A model generated the notes under the pieces. That model did not search any database, was not told the origin of the DNA, and saw nothing but the letters and a program-made list of their open reading frames with translations. A stretch of DNA of 26,127 bases, from positions 1 through 26,127 of the forward strand of contig DAOVRZ010000087.1 in the NCBI GenBank assembly GCA_030627905.1, given 5' to 3'. The translations under genes were made by a program, and so were the position numbers. Source of the stretch: JAGMES01 sp023128035 (GTDB lineage: Bacteria > Bacillota > Halanaerobiia > DY22613). This document shows positions 1 to 7,714 of the stretch, piece after piece. Position 1 is the first letter of the stretch. Each line of letters starts with the position of its first letter.

Positions 1-2
1 GC

Positions 3-122
3 GCTGATACATTCGCAACAATTATGTCTTATATCGGAACTGCTAATAAACATAAAATCGATGCTTTTACTGCAATAAAGGCGGCAGTAACTAACCAGTC
101 AAAAGCTTTACTTTTTAGTTAG
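3..122 (+). mobile_element. C-terminal remnant of an IS66-like transposase (runs off window start)
   Basis: An open frame enters from the left edge and ends at TAG 120-122. Its roughly 39 residues (ADTFATIMSYIGTANKHK and onward) resemble the C-terminus of IS66-family transposases, which end with a conserved segment of the type 'A-T-I-x-S-x-I-x-T-A-x-x-x-x-I-x-x-x'. The assignment rests on motif memory over a very short stretch. Only the 3' end is visible, so it cannot be said whether the upstream element is intact. The stop lies 33 bases before the first usable start of the truncated S41 peptidase in the same frame, which suggests the element inserted into that gene or deleted its 5' part. 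Confidence 0.5.
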
Positions 123-155
123 CGACTGAATAGTTACAAAAGAATTAGTTGTGAT

Positions 156-1025
156 TTGGAAAGCGATAGAATAGCAAGAATTGAAGATGACTTTTCAATG
201 TGGCTATGGGCTAATTATGGTAAACAGAATTTTTATTTAACTGAATTTAGAATGGGATCTGGAGAAGAAAAATTAATGATCATAAAGGGAATTAACGAGG
301 AGCAAGCTCCAGAGAAAAAGGAGAGAGATTATTGTTTATCTTATCCTGATGAGAATGTAGCTTTATTAAAGGTCAATGGGTTTTCTAGTGAGAATGGAAA
401 GAAATTTAAAATTTTTATGGAAAATTCTTTTAAAGAAATAAATATCAAAAAATGTGAAAATTTAATTATTGATATAAGAAATAATGGTGGGGGTACAACT
501 GCCTTAGTTAGCTACCTTTATGGGTTTATAACAGATAAACCCTATAGCGAAGCAAAAGAAACAAGACTTAAATTGTCAGAATATGTTTTGGAGCATGGAG
601 AATTTTTAAAGTTAAGTAAAATAGCTAAGTTAGGTGACACGAGAATTTTGATTGAACAATCCCAATTAAAAAAGCCCCATGAAAATCAATATAAATTTGA
701 TGGTTGTACTTATGTCCTTATAGGTAAAGGCACTTACTCGGCTGCGGTAGCTTTTGCAGCGATGGTTAAAGATTTTAGTACAGGTATTTTAGTAGGAGAA
801 GAAACAGGGGGATATGCTTCCCATACTGGAAATGCAGGAGAGATTGAGCTACCATATTCTGGTTTAACACTAAAAGTAGCAACTGTACAAAATATACGTC
901 CAGCTGGTTATAACGATGGACGAGGAGTGATCCCATATGTTAAAGTTAAAGTAGATCCTTTAAAGTTGGTTCAAGGCCAAGACCAGGTATTAGAAACAGT
1001 AATAGAAATGATTAAAAATAGGTGA
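156..1025 (+). CDS. S41-family serine peptidase, 5'-truncated
   Basis: This is the catalytic core of a C-terminal-processing/tricorn-type (S41) peptidase. Visible marks are the strand-turn 'LIIDIRNNGGG' near residue 110, the nucleophile region 'GKGTYSAAVAFAA' with likely catalytic Ser195, and 'LVGEETGGYAS' downstream. Glu stands where CtpA-like members carry the catalytic Lys, so it looks more like the S41B/tricorn branch. Members normally begin with a signal peptide or anchor and a helical N-terminal region; neither is present. The only start is TTG at 156 with no recognisable ribosome binding site, and the same frame stays open back to the transposase stop at 120-122. I infer that a mobile element removed the 5' end, so this is probably a non-functional remnant. 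It ends 7 bases before the exporter gene, so the intact gene probably formed an operon with it. Confidence 0.7.
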   Translation: MESDRIARIEDDFSMWLWANYGKQNFYLTEFRMGSGEEKLMIIKGINEEQAPEKKERDYCLSYPDENVALLKVNGFSSENGKKFKIFMENSFKEINIKKCENLIIDIRNNGGGTTALVSYLYGFITDKPYSEAKETRLKLSEYVLEHGEFLKLSKIAKLGDTRILIEQSQLKKPHENQYKFDGCTYVLIGKGTYSAAVAFAAMVKDFSTGILVGEETGGYASHTGNAGEIELPYSGLTLKVATVQNIRPAGYNDGRGVIPYVKVKVDPLKLVQGQDQVLETVIEMIKNR

Positions 1026-1032
1026 TGGATCA

Positions 1033-3240
1033 ATGGGTAAATTTATTAGAAGATTAAAGCGATTCTTCAAGAGTTATTATTGTATAAAACAACATGATAT
1101 GACTGATTGTGGGGCAGCCTGTTTGGTTGCCATCGCAAAATACTATGGTTTGAAGAAGCCAATTAGCCAAATTCGTGAAATTGCTGGAACAGATACAAAA
1201 GGAACGAATGCGCTTGGGATGATTCGAGCAGCAGAAAAAATTGGTTTTGAAGCCAAAGGTGTGCGGGCAGAAAGGGATGAGTTGACAGATGAGTTAAAGT
1301 TTCCTTTAATTGCCCATCTTAATAAAAATGGTATTTTTCACTATGTTGTAATTTATGAGGTAACAAAAGACGAAATATTTATCGCTGACCCTGCTGAAGG
1401 TTTTGTTAGTTATAAACCAGAGGATTTTCATGAATACTGGACTGGTGTTTTGATTTTAATTACTCTGACTGATGAGTTCAAAAAAGGAGATGAAACGACC
1501 AGCTTTTTTACGAGATTTATGTATTTAATATTAAGTCGTAAAAAATTAGTTTTCGAGATTTTTCTTTCTTCGGTAATATATACTCTATTGGGAATAGTAG
1601 GGGCATTTTACTTCAAAATTTTAATTGATGATATTTTAACAAATAATTCAACGAATACATTACATATTATTACTATTGGTATATTGGGTTTGAGAATATT
1701 TAATATTTTGTTAGGAGCTTTTAGAAGACATTTACTTCTTTATTTAAGTCAGAAGATAGACATTTCGTTGGTTTTAAACTACTATAGGCATATAGTTAAC
1801 CTACCCATGTCCTTTTTTGATTCCCGTAGGGTAGGGGAAATCGTCTCTCGTTTAGGAGATGCTTCTAAAATTAGATCTGCTATTTCAGGAGCTACTTTTT
1901 CAGTGATGCTTGATACGCTATCAATCATATTTATAGGAATTGTACTTTATATCCAAAACTCTACTCTGTTTATGATTACACTGGCTTATATCCCTTTCTA
2001 TGTTGCGATCGTCTGGGGATTTAGCAAATATTTTAAGAAAATACATAGAGAAATAATGGAGAAAGCAGCTGATTTAAATTCATATTTGGTAGAGTCTCTT
2101 TCTGGAATTTTAACAATTAAAGCATTTAATGCCGAAGAAGATGCCAAAATTGAAACTGAACAGCGGTTTATAAAAAGGACGAAAGCTATTTTCAAAGCAA
2201 GTTTAATGAATAATATACAGAATTCCAGTCAGGGAATTTTAGGAACCTTGACAACAATGGGATTGTTATGGGTAGGTGCTACTGAAGTTATTAATGGTAA
2301 CATTAGTATTGGTCAATTGATGGCTTTTAATGCTTTATTAGGTCAATTCCTTGGACCACTACAAAATTTAATTAACTTACAACCTATGTTACAAGAAGCT
2401 TTTGTTGCAGGTGATCGCTTAGGGGAGATTTTAGATTTAGAGAAAGAAACAAAAGGTGAACTTAATAAAATAGAATTTGATAACTTAAAGGGTAAGATTG
2501 AATTTAAAGGAGTAACATTTGCGTATGGAACGAGAAAATCTGTTCTAGAAGATATTAATTTAAAAATAGAGCCAGGAGAAAGGATTGCATTAGTAGGAGA
2601 AAGTGGTTCTGGAAAAACAACACTTGTAAAATTGATATTAAAATTTTATTTGCCGAATGAAGGTAAAATTTTAATAGATGATTATAATATCGAAGATATT
2701 ATAATCAATAGTTTAAGGAGTAACGTTGGATATGTTCCTCAAGATGTTTTTTTGTTTAATGGAACAGTAATGGAAAATATAACTTTTGGCTTAGAAAATG
2801 TTGAGACAAAAAAAGTGATTGAAGCAGCCCAGAAAGCTCAAATTCATGAGTTTATTAATGAATTACCATTACGGTATAATACACTAATAGAAGAACACGG
2901 TTCTAACTTATCAGGAGGGCAGAAACAGCGAATAGCTATTGCCAGAGTGATCTTAAGGAATCCAGATCTTTTAATTTTAGATGAAGCAACTAGTAATCTT
3001 GATAGCACTACAGAACGAGCTATACATAATATTATTGACGAATTAAGCCAGCAAACGACAACTATTATTATTGCTCACCGTTTAAGTACAATCAAAAATT
3101 GTGATAGGATTGTAGTACTTAGTAAAGGAAAGATAATTGAAGTTGGCACTCATTATGAATTAATTAAAAGAAAAGGTTTCTATTATGATTTGTGGATGGG
3201 ACAAAATGGTGATAATAGTATAGGAGAAATGATAATATGA
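1033..3240 (+). CDS. Peptidase-containing ABC transporter (C39 bacteriocin/RiPP exporter)
   Basis: This is an inner-membrane exporter that cleaves a leader peptide, typically after a double glycine, and moves the peptide out using ATP. The N-terminal C39 protease has Cys26 in 'DCGAAC', His103 in 'FHYVVIYEV' and Asp119 in 'IADPAEG', a complete triad. A six-helix transmembrane domain follows at about residues 160-450. The nucleotide-binding domain has Walker A 'GESGSGKTT' from about 522, the signature 'LSGGQKQR' at about 626, Walker B 'LLILDEATSNLD' at about 646, and 'IIAHRLST'. At 735 residues it has the usual length of LagD/ComA/SunT-type transporters. It overlaps the HlyD gene by four bases (ATGA), so the two are translationally coupled. 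No precursor peptide with a GG leader was recognised in the window; the substrate is unknown. The function is certain at family level. Confidence 0.93.
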   Translation: MGKFIRRLKRFFKSYYCIKQHDMTDCGAACLVAIAKYYGLKKPISQIREIAGTDTKGTNALGMIRAAEKIGFEAKGVRAERDELTDELKFPLIAHLNKNGIFHYVVIYEVTKDEIFIADPAEGFVSYKPEDFHEYWTGVLILITLTDEFKKGDETTSFFTRFMYLILSRKKLVFEIFLSSVIYTLLGIVGAFYFKILIDDILTNNSTNTLHIITIGILGLRIFNILLGAFRRHLLLYLSQKIDISLVLNYYRHIVNLPMSFFDSRRVGEIVSRLGDASKIRSAISGATFSVMLDTLSIIFIGIVLYIQNSTLFMITLAYIPFYVAIVWGFSKYFKKIHREIMEKAADLNSYLVESLSGILTIKAFNAEEDAKIETEQRFIKRTKAIFKASLMNNIQNSSQGILGTLTTMGLLWVGATEVINGNISIGQLMAFNALLGQFLGPLQNLINLQPMLQEAFVAGDRLGEILDLEKETKGELNKIEFDNLKGKIEFKGVTFAYGTRKSVLEDINLKIEPGERIALVGESGSGKTTLVKLILKFYLPNEGKILIDDYNIEDIIINSLRSNVGYVPQDVFLFNGTVMENITFGLENVETKKVIEAAQKAQIHEFINELPLRYNTLIEEHGSNLSGGQKQRIAIARVILRNPDLLILDEATSNLDSTTERAIHNIIDELSQQTTTIIIAHRLSTIKNCDRIVVLSKGKIIEVGTHYELIKRKGFYYDLWMGQNGDNSIGEMII

Positions 3241-4382
3241 CACAAAAAATTATTAATCTTAAAGATCTATCAGATAGTAAAGAGATGTTGGAAGCAAAAG
3301 AGCCCAATTTTATAGTTATTATTATCTATTTTATTCTAATTTTAATAATAGGTCTGTTTACTTGGATGTGGTTCGGAGAGCTTGATATAACTATAAAGGC
3401 TCTCGGAATTCTCCGACCAGCAGAAAAAATAAGTGTTTTAAGGAATATAAATGGAGGAAAACTAAACGAAATACACTATTATGAAGGGAAATTAGTAAAA
3501 AAAAGTGATATATTATATAAAACGGATTCTACTTTAATAAATTTAGAAGAAGAAAGTTTGTCTAAAGAAAAGATAAAAGTTGAAAAAGATTTAGTGACGT
3601 TAAAAGAATTAGAGGAGAGTATTTATAAGGAAGAGAATTTATTAGGAGAAAAAGAGCAGGATTACTATAATCATTATTTGGTTTTTAAATATAAGTATGA
3701 ACACTTAACCCTTTTATATAACCAGGCTAAGAAAAGGTATTTTGACGAAAAAAATCTACCGCCTTCATTTACGACAAGAAATAAACTGTCAGAGCTAGAG
3801 ACAGAGTATATTATTTCACGATTAAGCAAAGATGAATATAAAAGACAGAAGTTAATAGATGTTAAAAATGAAATAAAAAGTAAGGAAAATAGGTTGGAAC
3901 AAATTAATAAATCTTTAAAAGGAATTAAAATACAGAAAGAATTTAATATTGTTAAGGCACCGATCAGCGGTGTTGTTCAGGTGATGCATGATTTTAATGA
4001 AGGCGAATATATTTTAGCAGGTAAAGAAATTTTACGTATAATTCCTGTAAATGGTAATAATTTCAAAGTGGAAATGACTGTTCAGAACAAAGATATAAGT
4101 CAGTTGGAGGTTGGGCAGAAAGTAAAATATAATTTTTTGGCTTTATCCTATAAAGAGTATGGAACTCTGGAGGGAGAGATAATGAAAATATCTAGTGATG
4201 CTATAATGGAACAGGGAAATATGGTCTATAAAATAGAATCTTCAATAAATGATAGAAAGTTATTTAATAACAAAGGAGAGGCTTATAATATAAAACCTGG
4301 AATGAAATGTGAGATAAGGATTGTTGTAAGAAAGAAAAAAATACTATATTTTATTTTGGAAAAGTTAAATTTCTTAATTTAG
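3237..4382 (+). CDS. HlyD-family membrane fusion protein (exporter accessory)
   Basis: This is the periplasmic-adaptor-type partner of the ABC exporter, as in LcnD/MesE-like bacteriocin systems. One membrane segment lies at about residues 24-47 (IVIIIYFILILIIGLF). A lipoyl-like half follows ('LRNINGGKLNEIHYYEGKLV'), then a long Lys/Glu-rich coiled-coil hairpin at about residues 100-225. The second lipoyl half is 'IVKAPISGVVQVMHDFNEGEYI', followed by a beta-barrel domain to the C-terminus. The 381-residue length is somewhat shorter than typical lactococcal LcnD-type proteins but complete in domain order. The start ATG lies inside the end of the transporter gene. Downstream there is only a weak hairpin (about 4381-4404), and no further operon member is visible. 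Confidence 0.88.
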   Translation: MTQKIINLKDLSDSKEMLEAKEPNFIVIIIYFILILIIGLFTWMWFGELDITIKALGILRPAEKISVLRNINGGKLNEIHYYEGKLVKKSDILYKTDSTLINLEEESLSKEKIKVEKDLVTLKELEESIYKEENLLGEKEQDYYNHYLVFKYKYEHLTLLYNQAKKRYFDEKNLPPSFTTRNKLSELETEYIISRLSKDEYKRQKLIDVKNEIKSKENRLEQINKSLKGIKIQKEFNIVKAPISGVVQVMHDFNEGEYILAGKEILRIIPVNGNNFKVEMTVQNKDISQLEVGQKVKYNFLALSYKEYGTLEGEIMKISSDAIMEQGNMVYKIESSINDRKLFNNKGEAYNIKPGMKCEIRIVVRKKKILYFILEKLNFLI

Positions 4383-4998
4383 AAGTGACTGGGGGATGAC
4401 TTCTCTAGTTTTATATGATAATGAAGTTTTCTAAAAAGTGTTATGAAAGTCATTCAAACTAATTAGTGTAATGTTAATAAGTTCACAACAGTTTTGCTAA
4501 TATTTTTTGTAGTCTTTAACTAACCATTTATCCCTAAATAAATCTTGTAGCTATATTTGGAAGAGTTTAGTCACGGAAGTATGTTTTTTTGCAGGGAGAA
4601 CCTCTTTAAACTTGACGGTTTTAGAAATGAAATACAATTGATTAAAAATGCTTATAATTATATATATAGTTTTATTGTGCAAAGTACCAGATTTAACGTT
4701 AGGACTTTCTCAAATAAACCTTTTTCATTCAGTCTAACAAAATATCACTGATGCAAAAAAACTCTTAAATGATTCTAAATTTAATAAAAATATCCCTAAG
4801 ATATGATTAGTTGCTTTTAAGTTACTTATCCGATTTAGGTTGTTTTTCAATAATAATGTACTTTTAATTTTTGTGATTTTTTTCCTTTCTTTATTTCAAA
4901 ACTATTCAACTTCTATTTATTTTCTAGATGAATTTGTTTTTGATTAGAATTTTTGATTAATTTTGTGGTAAATACTTTTTTGCTATTTTAAAGTAGAT

Positions 4999-5017
4999 GT
5001 AATAACTACGTTATTAC
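4999..5017. repeat. Perfect inverted repeat / hairpin
   Basis: GTAATAAC and GTTATTAC flank a 3-base loop (TAC), giving a perfect 8-bp stem. It is followed at once by CTTTTAG, so it could be a weak terminator of an upstream transcript, or an operator. No gene ends nearby on the plus strand, so its role is open. Confidence 0.5.
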
Positions 5018-5087
5018 CTTTTAGTTATAACAACTTACGGAAGAAGATTTTTCTCCCGCAATAGGCAAATCTAATAAGACAATTTAC

Positions 5088-5131
5088 CCCTATTTATGGA
5101 GGATGGGAGATTTAGCCCTCCGAAAATAGGG
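5088..5131. other. Two-tier hairpin in the leader region of the TPR gene
   Basis: The outer stem CCCTATTT (5088-5095) pairs with AAATAGGG (5124-5131). The inner stem GGAGG (5098-5102) pairs with CCTCC (5117-5121) around a 14-base loop. There is no T-run after it, so it is not a standard terminator. It lies about 20 bases upstream of the -35 box of the predicted promoter, so on this promoter call it would not be in the TPR mRNA. Its role is unknown. Confidence 0.45.
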
Positions 5132-5150
5132 TTACAATTCTATAAAAGAA

Positions 5151-5179
5151 TTGCGAATTGTGCCATAATCTGATATAAT
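5151..5179 (+). promoter_or_regulatory. Sigma-A-type promoter for the TPR gene
   Basis: TTGCGA (5151-5156, 4 of 6 to consensus), a 17-base spacer and a perfect TATAAT (5174-5179) lie 31 bases before the GTG start of the TPR gene. The -35 box overlaps the right arm of a small hairpin (CAATTC/GAATTG, 5135-5153), which could be a site of control. Confidence 0.65.
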
Positions 5180-5209
5180 TGATTAAAGTTATGATATGGG
5201 GTGATTGCG

Positions 5210-6250
5210 GTGCAAAAGCTTGATTTAACTCAATTCAATCAAAATACCATAAAAATGATGGAAGAAAAAAATTATCGTGCAGCCATTGAAGACGCCTCTG
5301 GAATGATTGCTATTGCAAGTATGCAGGATGATTATAATTTTTTTTTACTTGGTAAATATTACTTAGGATTATGTTATTATCATTTGCATGATTATCAATC
5401 TTCCATGGCAAAGTTTATGGAGTTGACAAATTTTGTGTTGAATTCAGTTATTGACTTTGAACAATTGGGATTAGATCAAGTTTTTTTTGATAAAGTAAGA
5501 TATAATATGGCAGTTGATATGTTTTACCTTGGGGATTTGGATGGAAGTTCGATAATTTTACAGCAAATTTTAAAAAATTCAGATAATATGGATATTATCT
5601 TGGATGGCGTAATTTTACTTGGCTCAATTTATTTAAAAATGTATGAGTTGAGCGAAGATTTAAATTATTTACTTCTTACGTTGGAGATGTATCTTACTTT
5701 TCATGAAAAAGTTTCTATAAGTAGATCAAAGGCTATGATGATTTATAATAATTTAGCTATGCTATTTACATATCAGGGTGACTATGAGAAGGCGCAAGAG
5801 ATGTTGAATTATAGTTTTTTGAAAGCAAGTAGTCCTAATGAGCTATTTGCCATTTTTAATAAAATGGCCTGGATATATTTAAAGATGAAGAATATTAAAA
5901 AAGTTTCAAAAAATTTAGAAAAGGCAGTAGAATATTTGGATCAAACTATTCTGCCTCAAGAAGAAGGATTTCATTATCTTCTTTGGGGAATATTATTAAA
6001 AGAAGAAGAACAATACCCAGAAGCCCAGCGTTTAATGGGAAAAAGTCTTTTTTATGCAAAAAATTTTAACGATCATTTGGAACAGATTCGTGTTTATAAA
6101 GAACTATCATTTCTTTACCAAGAAATGGAACTTGATCACAATTCTGAATATATGGTGAAACATAAAGAACTAAAAAACAAGGTTAATTTGGTTAAAAAAG
6201 TGATCAATTGGAGTGAAGTCTGGCAGGAAATTAAGGTTAAAAATAATTAG
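5210..6250 (+). CDS. TPR-repeat protein, Rap-like
   Basis: This is an all-helical tetratricopeptide-repeat protein of about 346 residues with no signal peptide, membrane segment or DNA-binding N-terminus. Repeat-like units are visible, for example 'YLGLCYYHLHDYQSSMAKF', 'NNLAMLFTYQGDYEKAQEML' and 'NKMAWIYLKMKN'. Its length and architecture resemble Rap/RRNPP-type peptide-responsive regulators that lack a helix-turn-helix, and it resembles in layout the TPR gene at 24841. The start is taken as GTG 5210 because GGGGTGAT (5198-5205) sits 4 bases before it; an in-frame GTG at 5201 lies inside that ribosome binding site. Unlike the other TPR gene, no signal-peptide ORF follows; a hairpin terminator follows directly. 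The function in this organism is unknown; phosphatase or protein-sequestering roles are known for the family only. Confidence 0.72.
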   Translation: MQKLDLTQFNQNTIKMMEEKNYRAAIEDASGMIAIASMQDDYNFFLLGKYYLGLCYYHLHDYQSSMAKFMELTNFVLNSVIDFEQLGLDQVFFDKVRYNMAVDMFYLGDLDGSSIILQQILKNSDNMDIILDGVILLGSIYLKMYELSEDLNYLLLTLEMYLTFHEKVSISRSKAMMIYNNLAMLFTYQGDYEKAQEMLNYSFLKASSPNELFAIFNKMAWIYLKMKNIKKVSKNLEKAVEYLDQTILPQEEGFHYLLWGILLKEEEQYPEAQRLMGKSLFYAKNFNDHLEQIRVYKELSFLYQEMELDHNSEYMVKHKELKNKVNLVKKVINWSEVWQEIKVKNN

Positions 6251-6257
6251 TGATATT

Positions 6258-6295
6258 AAGGTTTACTCTTTTATGAGGAGTAAGCTTTTATTTTT
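6258..6295 (+). terminator. Hairpin terminator after the first TPR gene
   Basis: TTACTC (6263-6268) pairs with GAGTAA (6278-6283), extended by AAG/CTT across a small internal loop, and is followed by CTTTTATTTTT. It lies 8 bases after the stop codon and separates this gene from the deoB operon. Confidence 0.55.
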
Positions 6296-6439
6296 AAATT
6301 AAGCAGGAAATCAGTATCAGGTTGCTGAATAAATATAGTTGTCAGACATCTTACAATTTTATAAGTTATCGGAATAATCATTACTATGTAATTTTTTTAA
6401 TTTCTGTTTAAGCAATGATTTTGCATAATCCATGTAAGG

Positions 6440-6467
6440 TAATGATAAACTATTTTATGAATCATTA
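6440..6467. promoter_or_regulatory. TAATGAT/ATCATTA inverted repeat before deoB
   Basis: TAATGAT (6440-6446) and ATCATTA (6461-6467) form a 7-bp inverted repeat with a 14-base gap, ending exactly at the ribosome binding site GAGGGGTGAT. The same heptamer recurs upstream as ATCATTA at 6377-6383 and as CAATGAT at 6413-6419. Such spaced copies may be an operator or a stem that limits access to the ribosome binding site. The binding factor is unknown. The region carries candidate -10 boxes (CATAAT near 6424) but no clear -35. Confidence 0.4.
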
Positions 6468-6481
6468 GAGGGGTGATTAAA

Positions 6482-7657
6482 TTGAGTATCGTAAATCGTG
6501 TTATTTTGATTGTATTGGATAGTGTTGGTATTGGAGCTTTACCTGATGCAGCTGATTATGGAGATGAAGGAGCCAACACGCTTGGAAATATTGCAGAAAA
6601 GATAAATGGATTATTCCTTCCAAATCTAGAAGATTTAGGTCTAGGAAATGTTGCACCGATCAAAGGATTAATAGAAAAACCAAGTAAGGGTGCATATGGG
6701 AAGATGATGGAACGATCTCAAGGTAAGGATACTACTACAGGGCATTGGGAATTGGCAGGAATTGTTTTAAAAGAACCTTTACGCATATACCCTGAAGGAT
6801 TTCCTAAAGATGTGATTGATGCTTTTGAAAAGGCTATCGGTCGGAAGGTGATTGGAAATGTTCCTGCATCTGGAACAGCTATTATTGAGAAACTGGGTGA
6901 AGAACATCTAAAGACTGGAAGCCCAATAGTTTATACTTCTGCAGATAGTGTTTTTCAGATTGCTGCTCATGAAGAGATCATTCCTATTGAAGAATTGTAT
7001 GAGATGTGTCGGAAAGCTCGAGAGGTCCTGGTGGGTCCTCATGCGGTTGGAAGAGTAATCGCAAGACCATTTATTGGTACACCGGGTAATTTTACACGAA
7101 CTCTGAGGAGAGAAGATTTTTCTCTAGAACCATCAGAAAATACAATTCTAGATTTGGTTAAAGAATCAGGTTTAGAAGTTATGGGTGTTGGTAAAATAGA
7201 AGATATTTTTGCAAAAAGGGGTTTAACCCAATCGAATCATACAGTCTCGAATATGGATTCTGTAGATGCAGTATTGGAATTTATGAACCAAGAAAAACCA
7301 GGTCTGATCTTTGCTAATCTGGTAGAGTTTGATATGACTTATGGGCATCGTAATAATGTGGATGGTTATGCAAAAGCTTTAATGGAATTTGATCAACGAA
7401 TTCCTGAAATTATTAGTAAGATGAAATCAACAGATGTAATGATAATTACAGCTGATCATGGTTGTGACCCAACACATCCAGGCACAGATCATACTCGGGA
7501 ATTTGTTCCAGTGTTGGTTTACGGAGAGAAAATCCAAAATGGTTATGATTTGGGTATCAGGGAAAGTTTTGCTGATCTAGGTGTAACAGTGACAGATTTA
7601 TTGGGTGTAGAATCACCAAAAAATGGGATAAGTTTTGCGAAAGAAATACTTTTTTGA
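6482..7657 (+). CDS. deoB: Phosphopentomutase
   Basis: It interconverts (deoxy)ribose-1-phosphate and (deoxy)ribose-5-phosphate in the cytosol, linking nucleoside phosphorolysis to DeoC. It belongs to the alkaline-phosphatase superfamily. Metal-site Asp13 lies in 'VLDSVGIG'; 'GKDTTTGHWE' (81-90) contains the phosphorylated Thr85 known for the Bacillus enzyme; 'TADHGCDPTHPGTDHTRE' near residue 325 supplies further metal ligands. The length of about 391 residues is standard. The start is set at TTG 6482 because GAGGGGTGAT (6467-6476) precedes it by 5 bases; the in-frame GTG at 6473 falls within that site. It is the first gene of deoB-punA-pdp, a co-oriented group with gaps of 57 and 4 bases. 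The product deoxyribose-5-P is the proposed substrate of the microcompartment encoded at 16051-24650. Confidence 0.95.
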   Translation: MSIVNRVILIVLDSVGIGALPDAADYGDEGANTLGNIAEKINGLFLPNLEDLGLGNVAPIKGLIEKPSKGAYGKMMERSQGKDTTTGHWELAGIVLKEPLRIYPEGFPKDVIDAFEKAIGRKVIGNVPASGTAIIEKLGEEHLKTGSPIVYTSADSVFQIAAHEEIIPIEELYEMCRKAREVLVGPHAVGRVIARPFIGTPGNFTRTLRREDFSLEPSENTILDLVKESGLEVMGVGKIEDIFAKRGLTQSNHTVSNMDSVDAVLEFMNQEKPGLIFANLVEFDMTYGHRNNVDGYAKALMEFDQRIPEIISKMKSTDVMIITADHGCDPTHPGTDHTREFVPVLVYGEKIQNGYDLGIRESFADLGVTVTDLLGVESPKNGISFAKEILF

Positions 7658-7714
7658 GAATAATCTTTTCATGATGCTCCATGAGGGCAAAAACTTTAGT
7701 TGAGGTGATAAATA

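Larger units (their letters stand above)
4383..5209. other. AT-rich intergenic region with hairpins, no convincing gene
   Basis: This 827-base stretch separates the exporter genes from the TPR gene. It is strongly AT-rich with many T-runs. It begins with a weak hairpin (AGAAGT / ACTTCT at 4381-4404) that may serve as the hlyD terminator. A 64-codon TTG frame (4557-4751) lies in it but lacks a ribosome binding site and a recognisable family. The right half contains a perfect 8-bp-arm hairpin at 4999-5017, a two-tier hairpin at 5088-5131 and a third at 5135-5153, before a sigma-A-like promoter. It may be decayed coding sequence or the leader of the TPR gene; the sequence does not decide. Confidence 0.5.

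Noticed and set aside
4079..4089. TGTTC-A-GAACA palindrome inside the hlyD gene
   Set aside because: It resembles the DeoR-type operator but lies in coding sequence far from any promoter; chance is the simplest explanation.
4557..4751. 64-codon TTG frame in the long intergenic region
   Set aside because: No ribosome binding site, no recognisable family apart from a vague likeness of 'GSMFFCRENLFKLDGF' to a glycosyltransferase segment, and the composition is that of the surrounding AT-rich DNA. I could not support it as a gene.
5055..5131. Possible riboswitch (c-di-GMP-I-like) before the TPR gene
   Set aside because: The phrase 'AATAGGCAAATC' recalls the start of that motif, but the second conserved block and the tetraloop receptor arrangement are missing, and the predicted promoter is downstream of it.
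6274..6303. Nine-codon ORF (MRSKLLFLN) after the first TPR gene
   Set aside because: It lies within the terminator hairpin, has no export segment and no proper ribosome binding site, so it is not a peptide precursor.
7660..7714. TCATG/CATGA hairpin between deoB and punA
   Set aside because: The stem has only five pairs and no T-run; the genes are most simply read as one operon.
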